From the NCBI GenBank assembly GCA_963828825.1, contig CAWHGF010000001.1, positions 248,001 through 312,000 of the forward strand: DNA of 64,000 bases. The letters are read 5' to 3'. Both the position numbers and the translations under genes were made by a program. The DNA comes from Bog-473 sp963828825. GTDB taxonomy: Bacteria; Actinomycetota; Acidimicrobiia; Acidimicrobiales; RAAP-2. Within the stretch, counting starts at the first letter, position 1. Each line of letters begins with the position of its first letter. The notes beneath the pieces are model-generated. The model was not told where the DNA came from. It was given only the letters and a program-made list of their open reading frames with translations, and did not search any database. Shown here in pieces: positions 1 to 8,535 of the stretch.

Positions 1-155
1 AGACGATCCCTTCCCAGTCGCTGACAGGGTCAAGTGGCTGGACCCCGCCGAGAGCAGACACCGGACCGCCGCGGCAAACCGTAGACGCCGCCGATGGGTC
101 TACGCCTTCGGGTGCATCGAGTCTCAGTTGACCCACTCCGGAAGAGATCGCGGCA

Positions 156-1964
156 GTGCTCCATACCCTGGGCCAGGGTTGCAAATACCAGGCCGACTCT
201 CGGGCAGAGTTGGTGGCGAAGATGACCGCCGCTGTCCGCGGGTCAAGACGGTTTTTCAAGCTGCCGTTCTGTCTCGAAGTGCCAACATGGCCAGATGGTG
301 ACCGCGTGCCTTCGTTGACCTCCACCGACCGGTCGCGCGCAGCTCAACGCGGGGGTGGGCGGCGCTGGGCCACCCTGTCGGTTCTTTGCGTCACCCTGCT
401 GCTCATCAGCCTGGACAACACCATTCTCAACGTGGCTCTGCCCTCGATCGTCCGCAGCCTGCACGCCACATCGAGTCAGTTGCAGTGGATCGTCGACGCC
501 TATGCCGTCGTCTTCGCCGGACTCTTGTTCACCCTCGGGGCCCTGGGAGACCGGGTCGGGCGAAAATGGGTGTTCATGGGCGGCCTCGTTGTGTTCGGGG
601 CCGGTTCGGCGTTGGCGGCCTTCTCGGGAAGCCCGGACCGCCTGACAGCCGCCCGGGCGGTGATGGGGGTGGGGGCCGCTGCCCTCATGCCGTGCACCTT
701 GTCGATTCTCACCAACGTCTTCACCGCCGAGCGAGAGCGGGCCCGGGCCATCGGGATATGGTCGGCGACCGCCGGCCTCGGCGTGGCCATCGGCCCGATC
801 CTTGGCGGCTTCCTGCTGGTTCACTACTGGTGGGGCTCGGTCTTCCTGATCAACGTGCCTATTGCGCTGGTCGGGGTGGTTGCCGCCGCGTTCCTCGTCC
901 CGAACTCGAAGAACCCGCTCGCCAAGCGGGCCGACCCGGTCGGTTCGGTCCTCTCGATGCTGGGACTCGGGCTGTTGCTGTGGGGGATCATCGAAGCCCC
1001 CAACCGTTCATGGTCCTCCCCGACGATCGTCGCCGCCCTGGTCGGTTCGGCCGTCATCATCGGCGTCTTCGTCATCTGGGAGCGGCGCATCGACCACCCG
1101 CTGTTGCCCCTGCACTTCTTCTCCAACCCCCGCTACAGCGCGGCCATCGCCTCTCTGGCCCTGGTGCTGTTCGCCCTGCTCGGCATGTTCTTCCTCATCA
1201 CCCAGTATCTGCAGTTCTGCCTCGGCTTCAGTCCGCTCAAGACAGGGTTGGGGATCGGGCCCATCGCCCTGGTGCTGCTCGTGTTCGCTCCGCTCTCGGT
1301 CCTCGTGGTCCGACGGTTCGGCACGAAGGTGGTGGTTGCCGGCGGGCTGCTCATGATCGCCCTCGGCCTCGGGCTGTTGTCACATACCTCGGTGCACAGC
1401 ACCTACGGCGACAGCCTTCCTTTCTTCGTGCTGATCGGTGCCGGGGTGGGCCTGGCCCTCGCTCCCTCGACCGAGTCGGTCCTCGGCTCGCTCCCCAAGG
1501 AGGAGGCCGGGGTCGGCTCGGCTTCGAGCGACACGTCCATGCAGATCGGTGGGGCACTTGGCGTGGCGGTCCTCGGCACCGCCCTCGCAATCCGCTACAA
1601 GGACGTCATGACGCCCCTGCTGGACCACCGACACATCCCGGCCGGAATCGACCAGCTCATCCTGGGGTCGCTCGGTGGCGCTTTGGCTGTCGCCCAACGG
1701 GCTCCTGGCGCGTTCGGCGAGGAGTTGGCCGACGCCGCCCGGCGTGGCTTCATCTCTGGCATGGACCTCGGGTTCATCGTCGCCGCCGTCGTGGTTGGAG
1801 TGGCCGGCGTGGTCGTCCTGGCCGTCCTCCCCAACCGGCCTGACCCCTCGGGCTCGCCACCGCCAGCCCCGGACGAGGACGGAGGGGGTGGCGGTGATCT
1901 CGACCAAGGTGTAGGAACGCAAACATCTCGACTGGGCCCCGTTCAAGAGAGGGAGAAACCATGA
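156..1964 (+). CDS. DHA2-type MFS drug exporter (14-TM EmrB/QacA-like)
   Basis: A proton-driven inner-membrane exporter of the major facilitator superfamily. Residues from about 70 onward carry the first helix with the DNTILNVALPSI signature, then GALGDRVGRK between helices 2 and 3, and many further hydrophobic segments, as expected for the 14-helix DHA2 group; the tail is Pro/Gly/Asp-rich. The GTG at 156 has a GGAAGAG sequence about 9 bases upstream, but the first 50 residues do not look like transporter sequence, so an in-frame GTG at 306 is a credible alternative start. It stands alone, with no regulator visible beside it. The substrate cannot be read from sequence. Confidence 0.85.
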   Translation: MLHTLGQGCKYQADSRAELVAKMTAAVRGSRRFFKLPFCLEVPTWPDGDRVPSLTSTDRSRAAQRGGGRRWATLSVLCVTLLLISLDNTILNVALPSIVRSLHATSSQLQWIVDAYAVVFAGLLFTLGALGDRVGRKWVFMGGLVVFGAGSALAAFSGSPDRLTAARAVMGVGAAALMPCTLSILTNVFTAERERARAIGIWSATAGLGVAIGPILGGFLLVHYWWGSVFLINVPIALVGVVAAAFLVPNSKNPLAKRADPVGSVLSMLGLGLLLWGIIEAPNRSWSSPTIVAALVGSAVIIGVFVIWERRIDHPLLPLHFFSNPRYSAAIASLALVLFALLGMFFLITQYLQFCLGFSPLKTGLGIGPIALVLLVFAPLSVLVVRRFGTKVVVAGGLLMIALGLGLLSHTSVHSTYGDSLPFFVLIGAGVGLALAPSTESVLGSLPKEEAGVGSASSDTSMQIGGALGVAVLGTALAIRYKDVMTPLLDHRHIPAGIDQLILGSLGGALAVAQRAPGAFGEELADAARRGFISGMDLGFIVAAVVVGVAGVVVLAVLPNRPDPSGSPPPAPDEDGGGGGDLDQGVGTQTSRLGPVQEREKP

Positions 1965-2097
1965 CCAACCCGGTTGGTTGTACTCACACGGTGACTCGAA
2001 CGAACCCGTCGACACTCCGGTGATGAGCCGTGACGTGCAGTCAGCGCTGGCTCGGTATGTCGCGGCGCTTTACCCAACCTGAAAGGCAAACCTGATC

Positions 2098-3507
2098 ATG
2101 GAGAATACCGGGACCGAGCCAACGTCGATGATCTTCGTCCTCTTCGGAGCCACGGGAGACCTGTCTCGTCGGCTGGTTCTCCCCGCCTTCTACCGCTTGG
2201 CGATAGCCGGTCTTCTTCCCGAGGACTGGAGGATGATCGCGGACGGTCGTGGCCAGTCCACCGATGAAGAGTTTCAAGAAGAAGTCCGAAAAGCCCTCGA
2301 GGAGTTTGGGCCACAACCCTCAGAGGGACCATGGGACGAGGTGCGCAGCCGCCTTCGCTTTGCCGGAGGCGGATTCGCAGTGGATGACGCCGGGAGCCTT
2401 CTCGACGTGCTCTCGCAAGCGAAGAAGGAAGTTGGTGGAAGTCCGCAACTGATTCATTACATGGCTGTGCCCCCCTCCGCGTTCGGGCCCCTGACCGAGG
2501 CGATCGGCGCGCATGGTCTGGCTGCCGGCTCCCGAGTGGTCTACGAGAAGCCGTTTGGGACCTCTCTGGAATCGTTTCGGAAACTGGACAAAATCGCTCG
2601 TGCGACGTTCGAAGAATCGCAGATCTACCGGATCGATCACTTTCTCGGAAAGGAGGCGACGCAGAACATTCACGTTCTGCGGTTTGCCAACGGCCTCTTT
2701 GCCGGTGCTTGGGATAGTTCGCATATCGAGAGCGTGCAGGTCGATGTCCCCGAGACTCTCGATGTCGCGATGCGAGCAGACTTCTACGACGCGACGGGTG
2801 CCATCCTCGACATGCTGGTCACCCACCTGTTCCAGGTCGCCGGCGAGATCGCAATGGAGCCGCCGCACTGCCTCGAACCCGATTGCCTCGCCGAGGCACG
2901 CGAGGAGGTGATCGGTTGCTTTCGACCGTTGGGCGCCACCGACGTCGTTGTTGGGCAGTATGACGGCTACCGGGGCACGGGCGACGTCCCCACCGATTCG
3001 CGCACCGAGACGTACGTGGCGGCCCGCATGTGGGTCGACAACGAACGCTGGGCCGGAGTCCCGTTCCTCCTGCGCACTGGGAAGTGTCTCGTCGAGAGCC
3101 GACAGAGAGTCAGTGTGGTCTTCAAGGACGCCGTTCCGGGGCTCCCCGGTCAACCAAGCGGCGGAAGCGTCCTCGGCTTCGAGTTGTCCGGGGATGGCGA
3201 GATCGATCTGGGGCTCGTGATCAAGCAGCCAGGCCCCGGGACGAACCTGGGGGTGGGGACAACCACGCTGCCCTTGGGTTCGGGCAACGAGAGGGTGCCC
3301 CTCCCGGCATACTCGCTCCTTCTCCACGATGTTCTGATCGGTGACCGCTCGCTCTTTACTCGACCGGACGGACTCGAGCACGTGTGGACGGTGGCCGACG
3401 GCATCCTGCGGAACAAGCCAGAGCCCATTCAGTACGCACGGGGTTCCTGGGGCCCATCCGAAGCGGCGGAGTTGGCGCGTCCGAATGTCTGGGTCTTGGG
3501 CGAGTGA
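2098..3507 (+). CDS. zwf: Glucose-6-phosphate 1-dehydrogenase
   Basis: Oxidises glucose 6-phosphate to 6-phosphogluconolactone, the entry step of the oxidative pentose phosphate pathway, in the cytoplasm. The 469-residue protein has the family's usual length. The nucleotide-binding fingerprint GATGDLS lies at residues 17-23, YEKPFG starts near 149, and the substrate-binding and catalytic RIDHFLGKE motif is at 178-186. A weak GAAAGG stretch precedes the ATG. It is not in the common tal-zwf-opcA-pgl cluster; the nearest related gene is the oppositely oriented aldolase at 4570-5457, so central-carbon genes are scattered here. Confidence 0.95.
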   Translation: MENTGTEPTSMIFVLFGATGDLSRRLVLPAFYRLAIAGLLPEDWRMIADGRGQSTDEEFQEEVRKALEEFGPQPSEGPWDEVRSRLRFAGGGFAVDDAGSLLDVLSQAKKEVGGSPQLIHYMAVPPSAFGPLTEAIGAHGLAAGSRVVYEKPFGTSLESFRKLDKIARATFEESQIYRIDHFLGKEATQNIHVLRFANGLFAGAWDSSHIESVQVDVPETLDVAMRADFYDATGAILDMLVTHLFQVAGEIAMEPPHCLEPDCLAEAREEVIGCFRPLGATDVVVGQYDGYRGTGDVPTDSRTETYVAARMWVDNERWAGVPFLLRTGKCLVESRQRVSVVFKDAVPGLPGQPSGGSVLGFELSGDGEIDLGLVIKQPGPGTNLGVGTTTLPLGSGNERVPLPAYSLLLHDVLIGDRSLFTRPDGLEHVWTVADGILRNKPEPIQYARGSWGPSEAAELARPNVWVLGE

Positions 3508-3526
3508 TCCGCCTTGCGCTCGGAAG

Positions 3527-3868
3527 TCATAAAGCCGACGAGACAGCCGCGGCGCCTGCTCCGAACGCGGCGGCGGGAAGGGCCAGGATGATCGGGTCGT
3601 CGGACAGACGATGGAAGCCCATCGCTGTTACATAGAAGGCCATCATGACGACCGACGCTGCTGCTCCGACCCGGGGCCTTCTCAGGCCCAGAAGGAGTCC
3701 GAGCGAGGTGGTTAGCTTGATTGCTGGGAGCGCAGATCGGATCGAAGACGGCACCCCGAGGCGATCGAGCCGGGCCCGTGACGATGTTGGCGTCGTCGCG
3801 CTGGCTATGACTTCCACGATCTGAATGCAGAGATCGCGCCCACGAGGTGGGGGGGGACGAGATCGCAT
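3527..3868 (-). CDS. DoxX-like small membrane protein, N-terminus apparently shortened
   Basis: The segment LDRLGVPSSIRSALPAIKL followed by a Gly/Leu-rich helix (LGLLLGL), a second helix around MMAFYVTAMG and a C-terminal Ala-rich helix resembles the DoxX-like (DoxX_2) family of small four-helix membrane proteins. The first helix expected before LDRLGVP is not evident, and the residues after the ATG at 3868 are a Pro/Arg-rich stretch read through a run of eight Cs. That ATG overlaps the stop of the GNAT remnant just upstream (TGATG). The gene may therefore be a truncated or frame-damaged copy. An in-frame start further up at 3904 is possible but adds no recognisable helix. Function unknown. 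Confidence 0.45.
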   Translation of the reverse strand: MRSRPPPPRGRDLCIQIVEVIASATTPTSSRARLDRLGVPSSIRSALPAIKLTTSLGLLLGLRRPRVGAAASVVMMAFYVTAMGFHRLSDDPIILALPAAAFGAGAAAVSSAL

Positions 3869-4011
3869 CAGGCCGGGGACCGGGACGAGCGCGGCTCTCT
3901 CCACATGAAGCGCGTGTCGACGCCGACGATCACTTGTCGACTCGTCACAGTGAATCCGACATTCTGGTAAAGGATGACGTTGCGGTCGACATCGGTTTCA
4001 AGGTGATCGCC
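3868..4011 (-). pseudogene. C-terminal remnant of a GNAT-type acetyltransferase
   Basis: Directly after the stop of the VOC gene, and in the same frame, about 46 codons read through to a TGA at 3870-3868. The peptide includes ETDVDRNVILYQNVGF and ends near GVDTRFMWREP. This matches the usual end of GNAT acetyltransferases, in which an N-x-x-LY-x-x-x-GF core is followed by a last strand ending in MWR. No start codon or N-terminal acetyl-CoA-binding part is present, so this is a fragment left by deletion, not a gene. The family assignment rests on this short motif only. Confidence 0.5.
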
Positions 4012-4473
4012 TCAGGCGTCGAGTGAATACACCATCCGAGCAATAGTTCGGTAGTAGTCGGGTCCGAGCTTGTCGGTGTAGTGGGCGAACACCAGAGGCA
4101 AGTTGTCCGGATCCCGTCCGTAGACGAGCTCCGCAGCGCCGTCGGCCATCTGCTGACGCGAGGTCAGGAGATCCCGGTCTCGCAGCACGGACTCGATCCG
4201 ATCGAGCTCGCCGACCGATCCGACGTTGAAGGTAACCGACCGGAGACCCAGCGACTGCTGGCCATGCCGAATGTGATGACTGCTCCGCGTTTCTCGAATG
4301 ATCAGGACGGGTGATGTGGGCGACACACCGCCAAGGAGAGCGACTGCATCCTCGCGGACGATCTCATTGAAAGGACCGAGCGCTCCGTAGAAGGCGACGG
4401 ATCGATCGAGGTCGGCTACCGCGATCAGTGTGGAACGAATAGTCCAGGGCTGCGCATCGTAGTCAGTGGGCAT
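4012..4473 (-). CDS. VOC-superfamily (glyoxalase/bleomycin-resistance-like) protein
   Basis: A 153-residue cytoplasmic protein with the beta-alpha-beta-beta-beta pattern of the vicinal oxygen chelate fold. STLIAVADLDRSVAFYGALG at residues 14-33 is the typical opening strand and helix, and a second half starts near GLRSVTFNVGSV and ends with RDPDNLPLVFAHY. Members are metal-dependent lyases, dioxygenases or antibiotic-binding proteins; the specific role cannot be told. The ATG at 4473 is supported by GGGAGGAG six bases upstream. The stop is followed in the same frame by a GNAT remnant, suggesting a deletion immediately downstream. Confidence 0.8.
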   Translation of the reverse strand: MPTDYDAQPWTIRSTLIAVADLDRSVAFYGALGPFNEIVREDAVALLGGVSPTSPVLIIRETRSSHHIRHGQQSLGLRSVTFNVGSVGELDRIESVLRDRDLLTSRQQMADGAAELVYGRDPDNLPLVFAHYTDKLGPDYYRTIARMVYSLDA

Positions 4474-4569
4474 GGCATCTCCTCCCTGCGTCTTCGAGAT
4501 TCTTCTCCAGCAAGAGAAACAAGTCGAAAGCGACGTTCCGTCGGCGGTAATCCCGTTCGACCAGCGAGA

Positions 4570-5457
4570 CTACGTGAGGGAGGCGTCGAAGATGCTCTCG
4601 ACTGAACGCTTGAGGGCGGCATCGAATTCCTCGTTGGTCTGGTGTACGGACAACCCTTCGGTGAGCGCGCGCGAGAAGCTGGCGATCACGCCGTGGTTGG
4701 CTGTGAGACGGGCGTCTGCTTCCTGGCGGCTATACCCACCTGACAGTGCCAGCACCCGTAACACCCTCGGGTGGCGCACCAGGTCGGCGTAAAAGTCGGC
4801 GACGTCAGGGAGCGACAATTTCACGATGACGTGGTGTTCCTCTTCAAGCTGAGCGAGCTGTTCCAAGATGTACGCCTTCAGTAGTTCCTCCGCCGCACCC
4901 TTTTCGGGACTGTGAATATCCACTTCAGGCTCGATGATGGGTATCAAGTCAGCAGCCAGGATCCCTCTCGCGATCACGAACTGCTGATCGACGACCGCCT
5001 TGATGCCGACACTGCTCGCCCGCTTTATGAACGAGCGCATCTTCGTTCCGAACGCCCCCTGCTCCTTCGCACGCGACAGCAGGGGAGCGAGGCGGGGAAT
5101 GGGCTTCATGACCTGGACGCCGTCCTGTTCATCGGCGAGGCCCTTGTCGACTTTCAAGAATGGGACGACGCGCTTGACGTCCCGGAGATACGACACCGAT
5201 GCACGGCCATCGATCTCGCGATCCATCGTGTCTTCGAACAAGATCGCCCCGATGATCTTGTCGCCGTCGAAACTGGGACTCTGGATGATCCGACTACGCA
5301 TGGCGTGCATCAGTGCGAACATCTCATCGTCGTCCGCGTACTGGTCGTCGTCGATGCCGTAGGTTTTCAGGGCCTGTGGGGTACTTCCGCCACTTTGATC
5401 CAAGGCGGCGAAGAAGCCTCGGCCGAGCTTGACCTTCTGGAGCTGTTCATCGCTCAC
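4570..5457 (-). CDS. fda: Fructose-bisphosphate aldolase, class I
   Basis: Cleaves fructose 1,6-bisphosphate to glyceraldehyde 3-phosphate and dihydroxyacetone phosphate through a Schiff base, without metal. The 295-residue protein has the conserved class I features: FFAALDQSGGSTP near residues 15-27, GAILFEDTMDREIDG in the middle, PFLKVDKG, and the probable Schiff-base lysine in VIVKLSLPDV (about Lys213), then ALSGGYSRQEA. The GTG at 5457 is fixed by GGAGG seven bases upstream and by its GTGA overlap with the stop of a 34-codon ORF immediately upstream. Translation is thus probably coupled to that ORF. No other glycolytic gene is adjacent. Confidence 0.93.
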   Translation of the reverse strand: MSDEQLQKVKLGRGFFAALDQSGGSTPQALKTYGIDDDQYADDDEMFALMHAMRSRIIQSPSFDGDKIIGAILFEDTMDREIDGRASVSYLRDVKRVVPFLKVDKGLADEQDGVQVMKPIPRLAPLLSRAKEQGAFGTKMRSFIKRASSVGIKAVVDQQFVIARGILAADLIPIIEPEVDIHSPEKGAAEELLKAYILEQLAQLEEEHHVIVKLSLPDVADFYADLVRHPRVLRVLALSGGYSRQEADARLTANHGVIASFSRALTEGLSVHQTNEEFDAALKRSVESIFDASLT

Positions 5458-5558
5458 CTGGCGCCTCCGGCCGATCCGCCCTGCGCGGCTCGTCGGGCGG
5501 CGGTCTCGTCGACCGGCCCGACACCGCTCATGGTCGGGTCGACGTCGTCACTGGCCAC
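5454..5558 (-). CDS. Small upstream ORF (34 aa) coupled to fda
   Basis: A GTG at 5558 is preceded by AAGGAGGT (5573-5566), a full consensus Shine-Dalgarno site, with seven bases between. The ORF reads 34 codons and ends in a TGA that overlaps the GTG of fda (GTGA at 5457-5454). The peptide starts VASDDVDPTMSGVGPVDETA and finishes Ala/Gly/Gln-rich; it is hydrophilic, with no signal or membrane segment and no family I recognise. The strong ribosome site is better than most in the window. It may be a leader whose translation controls aldolase synthesis, or a real small protein. The alternative is a chance open frame in the fda leader. Confidence 0.55.
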   Translation of the reverse strand: MASDDVDPTMSGVGPVDETAARRAAQGGSAGGAR

Positions 5559-5848
5559 GTGGGTGACCTCCTTCTCACTGTGAGGATCCCGTGACCGACC
5601 CTATGTCCATTTGTTGCGGTTCGGTATGGGCCAAACCCGGTGGAGAGTGGGTGTCCCGTCTCCGGAAGGTGGGGGCCGTCCGCCCGCTGATCGTGGCCCA
5701 GCCCGCCCCGTCGTGCCCGGAAGCGTCGGGGCCCTGGTTGTTTCGACCGAGTGGGGAAGCGCGGGGTCGACATGGGCGCCGGTACGGTCGTGAGAGGGCG
5801 CACCGGGACCACGGCGGTTGCACCACGAAGACGACAGGAGAGACACCC

Positions 5849-6718
5849 ATGGCAACGACGACACTCCCCGGCGGGACGTTCACGATGGCCCCGGATCTGA
5901 CGGTCACCCGTATGGGGTACGGCGCGATGCAGTTGGCCGGACCGGGCGTCTTCGGGCCGCCCCCCGACCGGGCGGCCGCGATCGCGGTGTTGCGCGAAGT
6001 GGTCGGTCTCGGCATCACCCACATCGACACCAGCGATTACTACGGGCCGTTCGTCACCAACGAGATCATCAAAGAGGCTCTGTACCCGTATCGGGAGGAC
6101 CTGCGGATCGTGACGAAGGTCGGGGCTCGTCGTGACGAGACCGGTGGATGGCTCCACGCCCGCTCGCCGTTGGAACTCACCCAGGCGGTCCACGACAATC
6201 TGGCTCGACTCGGGCTCGACGCCCTCGACGTCGTCAATCTTCGGGTCGGGGGGCTGGGTCTCGCCGAGCCGGGGTCGCTCGCCGAGGAGTTCGCCGTGCT
6301 CGCCGAGCTGCAACGACAGGGTCTCATCCGGCACCTCGGGGTGAGCACCGTGTCAGCCGAACAGATCGCCGAGGCACGAACGATCGCGCCGGTTGTCTGC
6401 GTGCAGAACTTCTACAACATCGCCAATCGTCATGACGACGACCTGATCGACTCCCTCGCCGCTGAGGGCATCGCCTATGTGCCCTACTTCCCGCTCGGTG
6501 GCTTCACCCCGCTCCAGTCCGACACCTTGAGCTCGGTCGCCGACCGTCTCGGCTCCTCGCCCATGGCCGTCGCCTTGGCGTGGCTGCTCCAGCGCTCCGC
6601 GAACATCCTGCTCATCCCCGGCACCTCATCGGTCCCCCACCTGCGTCAAAACGTCGCGGGGGCCGCACTGACGCTCTCGGAGGCCGATGTGGCAGAGCTC
6701 GACAGCATCGGCGCATGA
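5849..6718 (+). CDS. Aldo/keto reductase family oxidoreductase
   Basis: A 289-residue NADPH-dependent TIM-barrel oxidoreductase. HIDTSDYYGPF near residues 57-67 supplies the usual catalytic Asp and Tyr, IVTKVGARRD the Lys, and LLIPGTSSVPHLRQN near the C-terminus is the cofactor-phosphate-binding region. The fourth catalytic residue, a His in most family members, appears replaced: the strand reads DVVNLRV. That is seen in some AKR subfamilies and may alter substrate range. The ATG at 5849 has AGGAG ten bases upstream; longer in-frame readings upstream lack family similarity. It converges with the TPP-enzyme gene at 6852-8510. Substrate unknown. Confidence 0.9.
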   Translation: MATTTLPGGTFTMAPDLTVTRMGYGAMQLAGPGVFGPPPDRAAAIAVLREVVGLGITHIDTSDYYGPFVTNEIIKEALYPYREDLRIVTKVGARRDETGGWLHARSPLELTQAVHDNLARLGLDALDVVNLRVGGLGLAEPGSLAEEFAVLAELQRQGLIRHLGVSTVSAEQIAEARTIAPVVCVQNFYNIANRHDDDLIDSLAAEGIAYVPYFPLGGFTPLQSDTLSSVADRLGSSPMAVALAWLLQRSANILLIPGTSSVPHLRQNVAGAALTLSEADVAELDSIGA

Positions 6719-6851
6719 GAAGACCGACGCCGGCCAGATGGAATCACTGACCACCAAGGCCGGCCCCTCCCCCTCGAGCGTGACGCCGCGCTGCTCGCCG
6801 CAGCGCACTGACGGCGCCCGTGGGCACCAACCACATCCGGGGGCGAGGTCG

Positions 6852-8510
6852 TCAGAAGGGTCCCGAGAGTTCGCCCAGAGCTTCGGTGAGACGGAGGTTC
6901 TCGGAGTAGTCGACCGGGCAGGTGATCACCGACACCGTATCGGCGGCCAGGGCCTCCTTGAGCATGGGGAGGAGATCACCCGCGGCACCCACCCGGTAGC
7001 CCCGGGCCCCGAAGCTCTCGGCGTAGGCCACGAAGTCGGGGTTGGAGAATCCGACGTCGACGTGATGACCCAGCTCGAGGTCCATCTTCCAGCCGATCAG
7101 GCCGTACGCATCGTCCTCCCAGATCAAGACGGCCATGGCCACGTGTTCCCGGAGAGCCGTCTCGATCTCCTGGGAGTTCATCAGAAACGCCCCGTCTCCG
7201 ACCGCGGCCAGCACCTTGCGGTCGGGCGCGGCCAGCTTGGCACCGATGGCGCCGGGCAGTGCGAAGGCCATCGTCGAGAGCCCATTGGAGATCAGGCACG
7301 TGTTGGGCTCGTAGGTGGGATAGAGGCGAGCCATCCACATCTTCACGGCACCGGTGTCGGCGAGGACGATGTCGGAACGCCCGAGCGCCGCTCGGGTATC
7401 CGCAACGACCCGCTGCGGCTTGAGCGGATAGCTGTCGTCGGCTGCCCCCGTGGCCAATTCGTCGGCCAGGAGCCGCCGGATCTTCTCTCCTCTCGTTCCC
7501 TGGTCGAAGCGGCGCGTCGTCGCCTCGCCCAGGGCGGCCAGCGTGCTCCCGATGTCGGCCTGGATTCCCACCTCGACGTCGTAGCGGGCGTCCACTTCGG
7601 CGGGGACACGGCTCAGGTGGATGATCTGCTTGTTCCCCCCGGGGTTGATCCGGACGGGGTCGAACTCCTGCAGTTCGTACCCGACGCTGACGACTACGTC
7701 AGCGTCGTCGAACCCGAAGTTGACGTAGTCGTGACTCATGAACCCGACAGCACCCAGGGAGTAAGGGTGATCGTCTGGGAACACACCCTTGCCGTGGAAC
7801 GTGGTCGCCACCGGGAGACTCAGCAGCTCCGAGAAACGGCGCAGTGCGTCGGCCGCTCCCGAACGGGCGGCTCCGTGCCCGGCCAGGATGATGGGTCGCT
7901 GGCTCGAGTCGAGCACGGCGGCCGCCCGGGCAATCTGCGAGGGCGACGGCTCGTCGGGTCGTGGCGTATTGACGTCGAGCGGCACCAGCTGATCAGGGAC
8001 GAAGGCGACCTCAACGTCCTCAGGCACGCCGAGATACACGGATCCCGGCCGCTCGGTCTGGGCGAGCTTGAACGCTTTGCGGATCATCTCGGGAATGGAG
8101 GCGGGGGTGAGAATCAGGTCGGACCACTTCGTCACCGGCGAGAACATGGAAACCAGGTCGACGCTCTGATGGGATTCCTTGTAGATCCGGTTCAGTCCCA
8201 CCTGGGCCGAGAGAGCCAGCACCGGTGTGCTGTTGGTATAGGCATCAGCCGTTCCCAGGAGGAGGTTGATGGCGCCGGGCCCCAGGGTGGCCGAGCAGAC
8301 GCCCGCTCTGCCGGTGAGCCGGCCGTGGATCTCGGCCATGAACGACGCCGCCTGCTCGTGGCGGACCAGGACGTAGCGAATGGAGGACCGGGACAGCGCA
8401 TCGGTGAGGTAGATGTTCTCCTCCCCGGGGATGCCGAACACGCAGGTGACGCCCTCGTGCTCGAGGCACTGGACGAGGAGTTGAGCGGCGCGCCGTGGTC
8501 TTTCAGCCAC
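6852..8510 (-). CDS. TPP-dependent acetolactate synthase-like enzyme
   Basis: A 552-residue thiamine-diphosphate enzyme of the acetolactate synthase/benzoylformate decarboxylase group. The N-terminal domain has VFGIPGEEN and the activating Glu in VRHEQAASFMAE; the TPP/Mg motif GDGAFLMN sits in the C-terminal third, followed by the acidic helix and DDAYGLIGWK. The whole resembles catabolic AlsS-like enzymes, but no ilvN-type regulatory subunit or acetolactate decarboxylase is nearby. The GTG at 8510 lies 25 bases after the stop of hyuA, so it is probably the third gene of the hyuB-hyuA operon and may act on a product of that pathway. No strong Shine-Dalgarno site is visible. Confidence 0.85.
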   Translation of the reverse strand: MAERPRRAAQLLVQCLEHEGVTCVFGIPGEENIYLTDALSRSSIRYVLVRHEQAASFMAEIHGRLTGRAGVCSATLGPGAINLLLGTADAYTNSTPVLALSAQVGLNRIYKESHQSVDLVSMFSPVTKWSDLILTPASIPEMIRKAFKLAQTERPGSVYLGVPEDVEVAFVPDQLVPLDVNTPRPDEPSPSQIARAAAVLDSSQRPIILAGHGAARSGAADALRRFSELLSLPVATTFHGKGVFPDDHPYSLGAVGFMSHDYVNFGFDDADVVVSVGYELQEFDPVRINPGGNKQIIHLSRVPAEVDARYDVEVGIQADIGSTLAALGEATTRRFDQGTRGEKIRRLLADELATGAADDSYPLKPQRVVADTRAALGRSDIVLADTGAVKMWMARLYPTYEPNTCLISNGLSTMAFALPGAIGAKLAAPDRKVLAAVGDGAFLMNSQEIETALREHVAMAVLIWEDDAYGLIGWKMDLELGHHVDVGFSNPDFVAYAESFGARGYRVGAAGDLLPMLKEALAADTVSVITCPVDYSENLRLTEALGELSGPF

Positions 8511-8535
8511 GACATGGAGCGTACTGAATCGCGAT

